Shown: positions 6,241-14,311 of the stretch, in pieces | How the letters are laid out: every line of letters starts with the position of its first letter | Position numbering within the stretch: position 1 is the stretch's first letter | Origin: Actinomycetes bacterium | GTDB lineage: Bacteria; Actinomycetota; Acidimicrobiia; Acidimicrobiales; SZUA-35 | Reading direction: 5' to 3' | DNA: 15,150 nucleotides | NCBI GenBank assembly: GCA_024227975.1 | Contig: JAAETV010000057.1 | Coordinates: forward strand, 1-15,150 | The notes under the pieces: generated by a model | Seen by the model: only the letters and a program-made list of their open reading frames with translations | Databases searched by the model: none | What the model was told of the DNA's origin: nothing | Program-made: the position numbers and the translations under genes

Positions 6241-6268
6241 GAAGCCTCATTCTCTTGGAGCGACGACG

Positions 6269-7621
6269 ATGACGAGAAACCATCAGCAGACAACTGGTCA
6301 CGGAACAGTCTGGGAACAAGCCCGGTCCCTGCGCTATCGAGTGGCAGCCGCAACTCTGGTTGCCCTGGGCATTGCGTCACTGGCTGCTCCAGCAGCAGTG
6401 ACCCCGGTCGAGAGCGAGGCGGTTCCTACTCTCGGGACCTCGATGGTCGAAATGCTCGCCACCAATGACTCGACAGCTCCTGTCCGGCTTTCGAAGGTAC
6501 GGAGTGCGGTCGAGGCCACCCTTGACGACCCGTCCATGACGGGGGCTGGGATCGATGTCGCACTGATCGACACCGGCGTGTCCCCCGTTGCTGGGTTGGA
6601 CGGAGCCGACAAGGTGGTGCATGGCCCCGACTTGTCGTTCGAGGGCACCACCCCCGAGGTGGCCTACCTCGACACCTACGGGCACGGCACCCACATGGCC
6701 GGCATCATCGCCGGCACCCGAGCCTCAGACAAGGGCATCGCCCCCGGGGCTCGGATCGTAAGCATCAAGACCACCGGGCATGACGGGATGACAACGGTCC
6801 CCCAGGTCGTTGCTGCCATTGACTGGGTCATCGAGCATCGCAACGTCGACGGGCTCAACATCCGGGTTCTCAACCTCTCACTCGGTCAAGAAGGAGTCAA
6901 CGACCATGTTGGCGACTACCTCTCAGCCGCCGTTGAGCGAGCCTGGGAAGCTGAGATCTTCGTGGTCGTGGCTGCTGGCAACGACGGTGACACCCAGAAC
7001 CACCTCGATTCACCGGCTGTCGACCCCTATGTGCTGGCTGTCGGCGCCCAAGACTACGCCGCGGGCAAGGTCTCAACCTGGTCCGCCACCGGCGACGGTG
7101 ATCGCAATCCGGACCTGATCACCGTTGGCCGCTCAATCGCCTCCTACCGGGTTCCAGGCTCGACCATCGACGCAGCGGCCCCCTCGGCCCGCTACAGAGC
7201 CGACCTGTTCCTCGGATCGGGTACGTCCCAAGCAGCTGCTGTAGTCACTGGGGTGGCTGCTCTCATCCTCGAAGCCCAACCTGAGCTCACCCCTGACGAG
7301 CTCAAGGCCACGATGACTCGCAACGCCATCGACTCGAGCGACCCCTCAGCCAAGGAGGGCAATGGACGGCTCAGCGGCAACAAGGCCGAGAAGGAGCTCA
7401 ACATCTCATCGGCAACCCAGAACCACTCCGCCGCTGCGGGAGAGGCCAGTGGTATCACCACCCCCAACGGGGCCACCTGGTCCGGCGGCACATGGTCCGG
7501 GGCGACCTGGTCGGGAGCCACCTGGTCCGGGGCAACATGGTCCGGGGCAACCTGGTCCGGGGCAACATGGTCCGGGGCAACATGGTCCGGGGCCACCTGG
7601 TCCGGCAATGGCTGGAGCTGA
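6269..7621 (+). CDS. secreted subtilisin-like serine protease (S8) with C-terminal WSG repeats
   Basis: A 450-residue secreted S8 peptidase. Residues 19-24 are basic (RSLRYR), followed by a hydrophobic segment (25-40) and AAPAA, a signal peptide with probable cleavage around residue 43. The catalytic triad is D101 (LIDTG), H139 (YGHGTHMAG) and S320 (GSGTSQAAAVVTG), with oxyanion Asn N238 (AAGND). The active-site Ser motif reads SQAAAVVTG where most subtilases have SMAAPHVAG. Only about 45 residues separate the signal from the catalytic domain, so no full I9 propeptide is obvious. A Ser/Ala-rich linker leads to ten pentapeptides (401-450). ATG 6269 is chosen because GGAG lies 8 nt upstream and it directly precedes the signal peptide; an in-frame ATG at 6068 would add a non-homologous stretch and lose the signal. 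It is monocistronic, convergent with the PAS-LuxR gene. Confidence 0.93.
   Translation: MTRNHQQTTGHGTVWEQARSLRYRVAAATLVALGIASLAAPAAVTPVESEAVPTLGTSMVEMLATNDSTAPVRLSKVRSAVEATLDDPSMTGAGIDVALIDTGVSPVAGLDGADKVVHGPDLSFEGTTPEVAYLDTYGHGTHMAGIIAGTRASDKGIAPGARIVSIKTTGHDGMTTVPQVVAAIDWVIEHRNVDGLNIRVLNLSLGQEGVNDHVGDYLSAAVERAWEAEIFVVVAAGNDGDTQNHLDSPAVDPYVLAVGAQDYAAGKVSTWSATGDGDRNPDLITVGRSIASYRVPGSTIDAAAPSARYRADLFLGSGTSQAAAVVTGVAALILEAQPELTPDELKATMTRNAIDSSDPSAKEGNGRLSGNKAEKELNISSATQNHSAAAGEASGITTPNGATWSGGTWSGATWSGATWSGATWSGATWSGATWSGATWSGATWSGNGWS
7469..7618 (+). repeat. 15-bp tandem repeat (10 units) encoding GATWS pentapeptides
   Basis: Ten contiguous in-frame 15-bp units run to the stop codon of the protease gene: unit consensus GGGGCMACMTGGTCC, encoding G-A-T-W-S. 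Unit 2 reads GGTWS and the last GNGWS. Third positions vary mainly C/A (ACC or ACA, GCC or GCA), showing the units are not all identical and are under protein-level constraint. The out-of-frame collagen-like translations across this stretch are artefacts. Confidence 0.97.
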
Positions 7622-7771
7622 GACCATCACACCCTGGTCAACTAGCGATGCTGGGCATCCAACGCGAGGGCCACACCGGGCCAGCCATGAGCGCCTCCGG
7701 GCAATCCAGCGGTGTCAGTAGGTTGTGCTCGAAGCTCGGGGCGTAGATCATCGAGGCCCTGTCGGTCGGAG

Positions 7772-8437
7772 TCAGCGGCGTCGCATGGCGAGGGCAACCG
7801 CTTCGGCCCGGCTGTGCACACCAAGCTTGGTGAGGATGTGCTGGATGTGGTTACGCACCGTCAGCTGTGAGAGGAAGAGCTGCTCGGCGATCGCCGGCCC
7901 ATCCAGTCCCTGGGTCAGCATTGTGAGCACCTCGCGTTCGCGCCGGGTCAGGACCTCGAGCTCCTCTGGTTCCTTGTCGGTGGCAGGGCTCCATCCTTCC
8001 AGCCGCTCGACGACGAGCCGCTCCAACTCGGGGGGCAGCCCTACCTCGCGAACAAGGTGCACCAGCCGGCACTGGTGGCGGAGCTCTAGAGGAGGCACGA
8101 TGCTCGACACGCTCACCCATCGCGTCCTACCGTCGACCGTTCGCCCGATCGCTTCTCGGGTTTCACCCACCTCGTCCTCTGAGCCTAGATCGGCTGCCGA
8201 GCAGCCCTCGCCGCATACCGGATCACCGCACCGGTTCCGCCAGCGGAGCACCTCATCGCAACGCCGGCCGAGTACCTCTTCAGCCTTGTGGCCGAACATC
8301 TGGGTTGCGGCGTCGTTCCAACCGATGATCTCCAGATCCGGACCGACCGCGATCATGGCATCCGAGCTCCGCCCCAAGATGTCGAGCAGATCGGAGAGGC
8401 GACCGTCGAGCTCTATCCAGGCTCCGACCTCGTCCAT
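7772..8437 (-). CDS. PAS-domain LuxR-type transcriptional regulator
   Basis: A 221-residue regulator: an N-terminal PAS domain (about 14-125; SSDAMIAVGPDLEIIGWNDA and MFGHKAEEVLGR are typical PAS strings) joined to a LuxR/FixJ-type helix-turn-helix (about 162-221; LTRREREVLTMLTQGL, then AIAEQLFLSQLTVRNHIQHI). The PAS part has C60, C70, C75 and C79 (GRRCDEVL, then NRCGDPVCGEGC), a cysteine cluster that could bind a metal or respond to redox; this recurs in actinobacterial PAS-LuxR proteins as far as I recall. There is no receiver domain, so it senses through PAS. It starts 5 nt after the LeuD-like stop with only a weak ribosome site (GGAAG, 13 nt away), suggesting low or coupled translation at the end of the catabolic operon, which it may regulate. 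Confidence 0.9.
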   Translation of the reverse strand: MDEVGAWIELDGRLSDLLDILGRSSDAMIAVGPDLEIIGWNDAATQMFGHKAEEVLGRRCDEVLRWRNRCGDPVCGEGCSAADLGSEDEVGETREAIGRTVDGRTRWVSVSSIVPPLELRHQCRLVHLVREVGLPPELERLVVERLEGWSPATDKEPEELEVLTRREREVLTMLTQGLDGPAIAEQLFLSQLTVRNHIQHILTKLGVHSRAEAVALAMRRR

Positions 8438-8442
8438 GCTGT

Positions 8443-8994
8443 CTACGGTACTTCCCCGCCTCGGTCCTTGCGAGAGGGAGTGGCGACCGGAGTCTCTCCC
8501 GACCGGCTGTTGCGGAGCAGGGCGAGAATCCCTCCGGCCTCCAATATCTCCCTCATCTCAGGTGGCAGGGGTTGGGCCGACAACGAAGCCCCACCGTCAG
8601 CCGTCCCGATGCGGCCCGAAGCAAGATCGATCTCGATCTCGTCACCGGCGACCACAGACTCATGAATCCCGGGGCACACGAGCACCGGCAGCCCAACAGC
8701 TACGGCATTGCGCATGAAGAGGCGGGAGAAGGACTCGGCAACCACACAGGCCACGCCCAGCGCCTTCAGGTTCTCCGGCGCGGTCTCGCGGCTCGACCCG
8801 CAACCGAAGTTGCGCCCGGCCACGACAACATCGCCAGGCACCACCATCGCTGCGAACGTAGGATCGATCGACTCCAGCACATGATGCTTCTGTACCTCGA
8901 CGGGCTCGACCGCGTACTGGCCCGGCGCCAGCAGATCGGTGCTGATGTCATCGCCGAAGCGCCACACCTTGCCACACACGAGTGCCTCAGACAC
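8443..8994 (-). CDS. aconitase-family small subunit (LeuD / 3-isopropylmalate dehydratase-like)
   Basis: A 183-residue swivel-domain subunit that with the upstream large subunit would catalyse a dehydration/hydration isomerisation of a malate-type acid. The signature GRNFGCGSSRE is at 60-70, preceded by RFGDDISTDLLAPGQY (12-27). In authentic isopropylmalate and homoaconitate enzymes the corresponding region is DD(V/I)DTD..IP..YL followed by the specificity loop; here DTD is STD and YL-x-x-T is replaced by YAVEP, so the substrate probably differs. The GTG at 8994 is chosen because GGGAGG lies 9 nt upstream; it overlaps the large-subunit stop by 8 nt (GTGTCTGA). In-frame codons further upstream lie within the large-subunit gene. 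The C-terminal tail after 165 is charged and lacks family similarity. Confidence 0.9.
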   Translation of the reverse strand: MSEALVCGKVWRFGDDISTDLLAPGQYAVEPVEVQKHHVLESIDPTFAAMVVPGDVVVAGRNFGCGSSRETAPENLKALGVACVVAESFSRLFMRNAVAVGLPVLVCPGIHESVVAGDEIEIDLASGRIGTADGGASLSAQPLPPEMREILEAGGILALLRNSRSGETPVATPSRKDRGGEVP

Positions 8995-10258
8995 TTGACA
9001 CCGCCTCCCGTCGGGGATCACTGATCCGTCCCGCCACCGCCGATGCGGCAACGGTGGCCGGTGAAGCCAGATAGATCTCGGCCTCGGCGCTACCCATGCG
9101 ACCGATGAAGTTGCGATTGTGGGTGCCAATACAGCGCTCACCGGGGGCCAGCAAGCCACCATGGCCGCCGAAACAAGGGCCACAGCCGGGTGCGAGCACC
9201 GAGGCGCCGGCCTCGATGAGGGTGGCGTACACCCCTGTCTCCAATGCCTCCTGTAGAACCCGGCGTGAGGCGGGGGCCACGAGCAAGCGCACCCCGGGGG
9301 CCACGTGCTTTCCGGCCAAGACCTGCGCCGCTTGGGTGAGATCCTCGATGCGGCCGTTGGTGCACGAACCGATGAACGCCTGGTGAATTTGCAGTCCCTC
9401 GATCTCGCCGATCGGGCTCACCCGGTCGACCTCGTGGGGAAGGGCCACCTGGGGTGCAAGGTCCGAGAGGTCAATCTCGTGAACAGCGAGATAGTCGGCT
9501 CCGTCCTCGGCCCTGAGCTCGGTACCCGCCTGACCACCATGACTCTCCAGATAGGCGTCGGTCACTTCGTCGGCCTCGAAGAGGGTGAACTTGGCTCCCA
9601 TCTCGACTCCCATGTTGGCCACGGTGAGGCGGCTCGACATGTCGGCCCTGGCGACCGCCGGGCCGCCGAGCTCCATCGACCGGTACTGGGCGCCATCAGT
9701 GCCAAACCGCCCGGCTAGATACAAGATGACATCCTTCCACGACACCCCAGACCCAAGCGTTCCTGACAACTCGAAGCGGATGGTCTCGGGCACGCGGAAC
9801 CAGAGCCGGCCGGTGGCCAGGACGTACACCATCTCGGAAGTGCCGATTCCGGTACCGGCGGCACCGAGTGCCCCATAGGTGGTGGTGTGGGAATCAGTGC
9901 CGACAACCAACATCCCGGGCCGAAGGTGGCCGCGTTCGGGCACGAGCTGGTGGCAGATCCCCTCGCCGGCGTCGTAGAAAGAGGGGAGGCCGAAGCGAGC
10001 CACGTGGGCCCGGGTGCGCTGGTGGAGCTCGGCGGCGGCAGCCGAGGGAGCAGGGACGAAATGGTCGGTGACCACGACGACCCGTTCAGGATCGAACACC
10101 TCATCGAAACCACTCTCGGTCAGCAGATCGAAGACCCGGGCGGCGAAGATGTCGTGGACGAGGGCCAGGTCGATGTCGGCCACCACGAACTCTCCGGCTG
10201 TCACCGCCTCTCGTCCCGATGCCCGGGCCAAGATCTGCTCGGCCAGTGTCATCGCCAT
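8987..10258 (-). CDS. aconitase-family large subunit (LeuC / homoaconitase-like)
   Basis: A 423-residue Fe-S hydro-lyase large subunit of the short, archaeal-type LeuC/HacA/DmdA form. Cluster ligands are C299 (IGSCTNG), C359 and C362 (PGCGPCFG). Other landmarks are GTDSHTTTYGALG (120-132), GTGIGTSEM (135-143) and NRNFIGRMGS (381-390). The family includes isopropylmalate, homoaconitate and 2,3-dimethylmalate dehydratases; the neighbours contain no leuA or leuB, so leucine biosynthesis is unlikely and a catabolic isomerase is inferred. ATG 10258 has GGGAGG 7 nt upstream. It follows the SDR gene by 41 nt and is translationally coupled to the small subunit. Confidence 0.92.
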   Translation of the reverse strand: MAMTLAEQILARASGREAVTAGEFVVADIDLALVHDIFAARVFDLLTESGFDEVFDPERVVVVTDHFVPAPSAAAAELHQRTRAHVARFGLPSFYDAGEGICHQLVPERGHLRPGMLVVGTDSHTTTYGALGAAGTGIGTSEMVYVLATGRLWFRVPETIRFELSGTLGSGVSWKDVILYLAGRFGTDGAQYRSMELGGPAVARADMSSRLTVANMGVEMGAKFTLFEADEVTDAYLESHGGQAGTELRAEDGADYLAVHEIDLSDLAPQVALPHEVDRVSPIGEIEGLQIHQAFIGSCTNGRIEDLTQAAQVLAGKHVAPGVRLLVAPASRRVLQEALETGVYATLIEAGASVLAPGCGPCFGGHGGLLAPGERCIGTHNRNFIGRMGSAEAEIYLASPATVAASAVAGRISDPRREAVSSV

Positions 10259-10299
10259 GGACTCGCCTCCCTCATCTTCGCCTCTGCCACCCTCACCTC

Positions 10300-11052
10300 T
10301 CAGCCAGCCCCGAGGCTGCGTCCACCGCAGACATACAGGGTCTGTCCCGTCACATAGCCCGATTCATCGGAAGCGAGGAACACCACGGCGTTGCCGAGAT
10401 CCTCGGGGGTACCAACCCGACCCATCGGGACGGTCTTGGCCAGGCGTTCCTGGACCTCCTCCTTGAGGCCTCGGAACAAGGGGGTATCGACCAAGGCGGG
10501 GGCGACACAGTTGGCCGTAACCCCGAACCGGGCCATTTCCAAGGCCAGGGTCCGGGTGAGGCTGACAACGGCACCTTTCGACGCCGCATAGTTGGCCTGG
10601 CCGGGGCCACCAAGCCAGGCCCGCGACGACACATTGACGATGCGACCGTACTGCTGGTCCATCATCAGTGGACTGACCGCTCGGCAGCAAAGGAACTGGG
10701 ACTTGAGGTTCACCCGAATGACGTCGTCCCAGTCATCCTCGCTCATCTTCGACAGGTACTTGTCGCGGGCGATTCCCACATTGTTGACGAGGATGTCGAC
10801 CCGGCCGAAGGCATCGACCGCCCCCGCTACCAGCGCCTCAGCCCCGTCAACGACCGAGACGTCGGCCGTGATCCCGATGGCGTCGACCCCCGCCTCCTTC
10901 ATTTCGACAACGGCAGCATCGACCTTCTCGGCCATAACGTCGTTGACCACGACCTTGGCCCCGGCCTGGCCCAGGGCCTTGGCAATGCCAGCCCCGATCC
11001 CCTGGCCCGACCCGGTCACGATCGCCACCCTGTCTGTCACACCTGTTCCCAT
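10300..11052 (-). CDS. short-chain dehydrogenase/reductase (FabG-like)
   Basis: A 250-residue classical SDR. The cofactor motif TGSGQGIG is at 13-20, NNVG at 90-93, and the catalytic residues are N115, S142, Y155 and K159 (NYAASKG). D38 in VVVNDV at the end of the second strand favours NAD(H) over NADP(H). It probably oxidises a hydroxyacid or 3-hydroxyacyl-CoA intermediate of the pathway encoded by the operon. ATG 11052 is preferred over the adjacent GTG at 11055 because AAGGAGG ends 6 nt before the ATG and only 3 nt before the GTG. It lies 47 nt after the enoyl-CoA hydratase gene. Confidence 0.93.
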   Translation of the reverse strand: MGTGVTDRVAIVTGSGQGIGAGIAKALGQAGAKVVVNDVMAEKVDAAVVEMKEAGVDAIGITADVSVVDGAEALVAGAVDAFGRVDILVNNVGIARDKYLSKMSEDDWDDVIRVNLKSQFLCCRAVSPLMMDQQYGRIVNVSSRAWLGGPGQANYAASKGAVVSLTRTLALEMARFGVTANCVAPALVDTPLFRGLKEEVQERLAKTVPMGRVGTPEDLGNAVVFLASDESGYVTGQTLYVCGGRSLGAG

Positions 11053-11099
11053 CACGATCCTCCTTGGTCGTCGGTTCCTCGGCTTCTGTCGCCCATGGT

Positions 11100-11921
11100 T
11101 CAGCGGCCCTTGAACTCGGGGCTGCGCTTGTCGACGAAGGCCTGAATCCCTTCCTTGCGGTCCTCGCTCGCCCTCAACACGGCGTGGCAGGTCGATTCGA
11201 ACTCCAACCCGGTTTCGAGGTCGGTCTCAGAGGCCCGGTTGATGGCAACCTTGATCCGGTCGAGCGAAAGGGGAGCCCTGGTGGCGATCCTGGTCGCCAG
11301 GGCCATCGACTCCTCGAGCAAGGAATCGTCGGGGACAACGCGGTTCACCAGACCCATCCTCTGGGTGACGTCGACCCCATAGTGGTCGGCCGTGAACATC
11401 AGCTCCTTGGCGTAGCCGGGGCCGACGAGGCGGGTCAGGCGTTGGGTACCACCCGCTCCTGGCATGCTGCCGACCTTTGCCTCAGGGAAACCCAGACGAG
11501 CGCCCTCGGTTACGACTCGGAGGTCGCAAGCCAAGGCCAGCTCGAGGCCGCCCCCCAGGGCGTAGCCCCTAATGGCGGCGATGACGGGCACATTGAGGTT
11601 CTCGAACCGGGTGAAGACGCTGCGAACGAGCAAGCCCAACGGATCATGGATCAGTCCCGCCTCGAAGCTCTTCGACCGATCCTTGAGATCAGCCCCGACA
11701 CAGAACGCCTTCTCCCCTGCCCCGGTGAGGATCACGGCCCCCACGTCGCCGTCGGCTTCGATCTGGTCGAGGACATCGCCCAGGGTCTGGAGCATCCCGA
11801 CGGTGAGTGCGTTCATCGCATCGGGACGGTTGAGGGTGATGATGGCCACCCCGTCTCGTTGCTCTAGCAACACCTCGGACTGGGTCTCCGGTTCAGCCTT
11901 GTCGACTTCGGTCGCTGTCAT
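11100..11921 (-). CDS. enoyl-CoA hydratase/isomerase family protein
   Basis: A 273-residue crotonase-superfamily enzyme. The oxyanion-hole regions are CVGADL (74-79) and [11 protein letters not shown] (119-129). Both general acid/base glutamates of true enoyl-CoA hydratases are present: E127 (GGLELAL) and E147 (FPEAKVG), with the 20-residue spacing of rat mitochondrial hydratase, followed by PGAGGTQRL. It is therefore expected to hydrate a 2-enoyl-CoA rather than act as a diverged crotonase. ATG 11921 has AAGGAG 7 nt upstream and overlaps the CoA-transferase stop by 4 nt (ATGA), so the two are translationally coupled. Confidence 0.94.
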   Translation of the reverse strand: MTATEVDKAEPETQSEVLLEQRDGVAIITLNRPDAMNALTVGMLQTLGDVLDQIEADGDVGAVILTGAGEKAFCVGADLKDRSKSFEAGLIHDPLGLLVRSVFTRFENLNVPVIAAIRGYALGGGLELALACDLRVVTEGARLGFPEAKVGSMPGAGGTQRLTRLVGPGYAKELMFTADHYGVDVTQRMGLVNRVVPDDSLLEESMALATRIATRAPLSLDRIKVAINRASETDLETGLEFESTCHAVLRASEDRKEGIQAFVDKRSPEFKGR

Positions 11922-13156
11922 GTCCTTGCTCCTTGCTCGGCCGTGTCTCCGTTGGGGTTCTCGGGTGGGACCACAACACCGTGTGTGGCCAACTCATCGA
12001 TCTCGTGTGCGTCGAACCCCAACTCGGTCAGCACCTCACGGGTGTGCTCACCGGGAATCGGGGGTGGGGGCCGAACAGGCGCTCGCTCGTCCAGAGAGAG
12101 GCGCGACGGGCAGCCCGGCGCAGTTACCGGCCCGACCATCGGGTGCTCAACCGTGACCAGCGATCCGGCCTCGGCGATATGGGGCTCAGCCAGGAGCTGT
12201 TCATAGGAGAGCAGGGGCCCGCAGAGGATGTCGGCCTCCTCCAGCTCGGCGATCCACTCGTCGGTTGTCCGGGTTGCGAACAGGGGTCCAAGTACCTCAT
12301 TGAGGGCCGGCCGTTCTCGGACCCGCTTCTCGTTGGTGTCGAATCGGGGGTCGGTGGCCAACTCGGGGCGGCCAAGAACCTGACATAGGGCCGGCCAGCG
12401 CTTCGGCGTATAGGCCGCGACCATCACATGGCCATCGGAGGTGGTGAAGGCTTCGTTCGGAGCGGCATAGGCGGCGGCACTCCCGAGGCGCTGGGGCTGG
12501 TCGCCGCTCGAAAGATACATCGACATGGGGACCAGCTGGAGGGCGAGTAGGGATTCGAGCAGGGACACATCGGCTCGCTGGCCGAGCCCGGTGCGTTCCC
12601 GGGCGAACAGGGCGGCCAGGATAGCCTGGGTGGCGAAAACCCCACCGACCATGTCAGCGGCCGGAGTACCCACCTTCACCGGAGGACCATCAGCAGTACC
12701 GGTGACGCTCATGATCCCACTCATGGCCTGGGCGATCCCGTCGACACCGGGACGCAACCGCCACGATCCGACCTGCCCGAAGGCCGAGATGGCGCAGTAG
12801 ACGACCCGGGGATTGCGGGCCGCCATGGCCTCGTAGCCGACACCAAGACGATCGGCGACGCCAGGTCGGAAGCTCTCCAGGACGACATCGCAGCGCTCGG
12901 CCAACCGGAGCAGGACCTCAGCCCCACCATCCTGTTTCAGGTCGACGACGATACTTCGCTTCGACCGATTCATCCCCAGGAAGGCGGCGGCAATGCCTTC
13001 GACGAAAGGCGGCCCGAGACCTCGACCCCACTCCCCACCGGGTGGCTCTACCTTCACCACCTCGGCCCCAAGATCACCCAGGTACATGGCGCACGTCGGG
13101 CCGGCCGCCCCCTGTGACAGGTCGAGAACAGTGATGCCTTCAAGCGCTGCAGCCAC
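11918..13156 (-). CDS. CaiB/BaiF family III CoA-transferase
   Basis: A 412-residue family III CoA-transferase, full length for the family (about 400). The N-terminus [16 protein letters not shown] and [17 protein letters not shown] is characteristic. The catalytic Asp that forms the acyl-anhydride is D139 ([13 protein letters not shown]). [10 protein letters not shown] (163-172) and NEAFTTSDG are further landmarks. It would transfer CoA from a donor such as succinyl-CoA to the carboxylic acid substrate of the operon and so may activate the substrate. GTG 13156 is used, with AAGGGG 6 nt upstream; the gene begins 17 nt inside the 3' end of the TetR gene. The proline-rich stretch near 362-370 is a normal family linker. 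Confidence 0.94.
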   Translation of the reverse strand: MAAALEGITVLDLSQGAAGPTCAMYLGDLGAEVVKVEPPGGEWGRGLGPPFVEGIAAAFLGMNRSKRSIVVDLKQDGGAEVLLRLAERCDVVLESFRPGVADRLGVGYEAMAARNPRVVYCAISAFGQVGSWRLRPGVDGIAQAMSGIMSVTGTADGPPVKVGTPAADMVGGVFATQAILAALFARERTGLGQRADVSLLESLLALQLVPMSMYLSSGDQPQRLGSAAAYAAPNEAFTTSDGHVMVAAYTPKRWPALCQVLGRPELATDPRFDTNEKRVRERPALNEVLGPLFATRTTDEWIAELEEADILCGPLLSYEQLLAEPHIAEAGSLVTVEHPMVGPVTAPGCPSRLSLDERAPVRPPPPIPGEHTREVLTELGFDAHEIDELATHGVVVPPENPNGDTAEQGART

Positions 13157-13766
13157 TGGCCACCCCTTGTATCGATAGGCCAGAGTGGAGAGGTCCGGCC
13201 GCTCCAGCTAGTGCGATCTGGGCGAACTGGTCTGCGACCTGCTCGGCCGTGGCGTTGCCGTCGGGGCTGTACCACCGCACAACGGAATTGCACATGCCGA
13301 GCACAGCCCGAATGGACAGGCCGACATCGCGAGGGGCCAACGCCCCCGACTCGATGCCCTCAGCGATGATGGTGTGGAACAGCTGCTCGTACCGATCGCG
13401 ATTGGCGACATGGGCCGCCAGCCGATCATCGTCGAGGTACCGTCCTTCCTCGATGAAGCAGGCCACCGCATCCTGGTCGCGAATGGCCTCGACCGTGTGG
13501 AGGATGATGGCCCGTCGCAACTTCTCATCCGCCGCCAGATCCGAGTCGACGACCGCCTGCAACATGGGTGTGACCCGGTTGACGGTCAGCTCGATGATCT
13601 CCGAGAGGAGATCCTGCTTACATTGGAAGTGGTGGTAGACGCCAGACTTGGCCATGCCAACCTCGGTTGCCAGCTCGGCCATGCTCGTACCGTTGTAGCC
13701 CTTGACCCGGAACAAGGCGGCAGCCTCCCGCCGGATCCGTTCCCTGGTGCTGGGCTGGGGAGTCAT
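13140..13766 (-). CDS. TetR-family transcriptional regulator
   Basis: A 208-residue regulator with a TetR helix-turn-helix at the N-terminus (residues 6-52; ALFRVKGYNGTSMAELA, then VGMAKSGVYHHFQCKQDLL). The C-terminal ligand domain resembles regulators of CoA-ester catabolism in actinobacteria (NSVVRWYSPDGNATAEQVADQ), which often bind an acyl-CoA from their pathway. It is embedded between the gamma subunit gene (ATGA overlap) and the CoA-transferase (17-nt overlap), so it is part of the operon it likely represses. The operon promoter lies outside the window, so no operator can be shown. Confidence 0.92.
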   Translation of the reverse strand: MTPQPSTRERIRREAAALFRVKGYNGTSMAELATEVGMAKSGVYHHFQCKQDLLSEIIELTVNRVTPMLQAVVDSDLAADEKLRRAIILHTVEAIRDQDAVACFIEEGRYLDDDRLAAHVANRDRYEQLFHTIIAEGIESGALAPRDVGLSIRAVLGMCNSVVRWYSPDGNATAEQVADQFAQIALAGAAGPLHSGLSIQGVASGCSA

Positions 13767-14311
13767 GACGGCACTACTGCTCCGGTCAGGACCATCCCCG
13801 CATACAGTGCCTCGAGGTTCATGTCGCGGAAGCGGGCGGGCACCCCGGCCCCTACTGCCTCGGTGAGCGCATCGGTATCAACGACCTGTTCCAGGCCCTG
13901 AATTACGCCGAGCGCCACCACACCGGCGATGAGTACTCCTCCGGAAATGGATCGTGCCGTGTCGACTACGGCCAGCACATCATGATCGACATCGATCGGA
14001 CCGCACCTGGCGGCAGCGCCCTCGTCGATGATGATCCGGGCTTGGCCCCCCACTTCACCCCGGTAGCGATCATGGGCTTCGCCCGTCAGGGCGATGAAGA
14101 CACCAATGGAGTCGACGAGGGGGAAACCGATCTCGCCGTCAGAGACCACGACGTCGGACCGGCTGGCGCCACCTCGCGACTGGGGGCCGTAGGCCTGACT
14201 GTGGGTGGCATGGTGGCCTGACAGGATCGCCGCTTCGGCCAGCAGTCGGCCTGCGGTCACAACGCCCTGGCCGCCGGTGCCGGCAATACGGATCTCGTGG
14301 CGCTGTTTCAT
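13763..14311 (-). CDS. 2-oxoacid:ferredoxin oxidoreductase, gamma subunit
   Basis: A 182-residue gamma-type subunit. GTGGQG (11-16) and AYGPQSRGGASRSDV (40-54) are its signatures; the domain helps bind CoA in 2-oxoacid:ferredoxin oxidoreductases, which convert a 2-oxoacid and CoA to acyl-CoA, CO2 and reduced ferredoxin. In many actinobacteria gamma and alpha are fused; here gamma is a separate gene after beta. ATG 14311 is preferred to longer in-frame starts because ACAGGAG lies 5 nt upstream and because upstream residues are an out-of-frame translation of the beta gene. It overlaps the beta stop by 4 nt (ATGA). Confidence 0.9.
   Translation of the reverse strand: MKQRHEIRIAGTGGQGVVTAGRLLAEAAILSGHHATHSQAYGPQSRGGASRSDVVVSDGEIGFPLVDSIGVFIALTGEAHDRYRGEVGGQARIIIDEGAAARCGPIDVDHDVLAVVDTARSISGGVLIAGVVALGVIQGLEQVVDTDALTEAVGAGVPARFRDMNLEALYAGMVLTGAVVPS

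Noticed and set aside
7469..7618. CRISPR array
   Set aside because: Units are contiguous 15-bp coding repeats without spacers.
7647..7659. GATGC-TGG-GCATC hairpin between the convergent protease and LuxR genes as a terminator
   Set aside because: The stem is only 5 bp with a 3-nt loop and no U-tract; I could not support it as a terminator. The 150-nt gap shows nothing else convincing.
7362..7721. collagen-like Gly-Pro-rich translations on both strands across the protease tail
   Set aside because: Out-of-frame readings of the 15-bp repeat; only the frame of the S8 protease carries signal peptide, triad and tail.
7725..8717. 330-codon plus-strand Ser/Arg-rich open frame
   Set aside because: Antisense to the PAS-LuxR and LeuD-like genes; its Ser/Arg/Pro-rich composition is typical of a shadow frame.
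8443..10258. leucine biosynthesis leuCD
   Set aside because: No leuA or leuB nearby, catabolic CoA-linked neighbours and an atypical specificity loop make a biosynthetic assignment unsafe.
10219..11145. 308-codon plus-strand open frame over the SDR gene
   Set aside because: Antisense to a canonical SDR with intact catalytic residues; low-complexity composition and no family.
11064..11867. 267-codon plus-strand open frame
   Set aside because: Antisense to the enoyl-CoA hydratase, whose motifs are complete.
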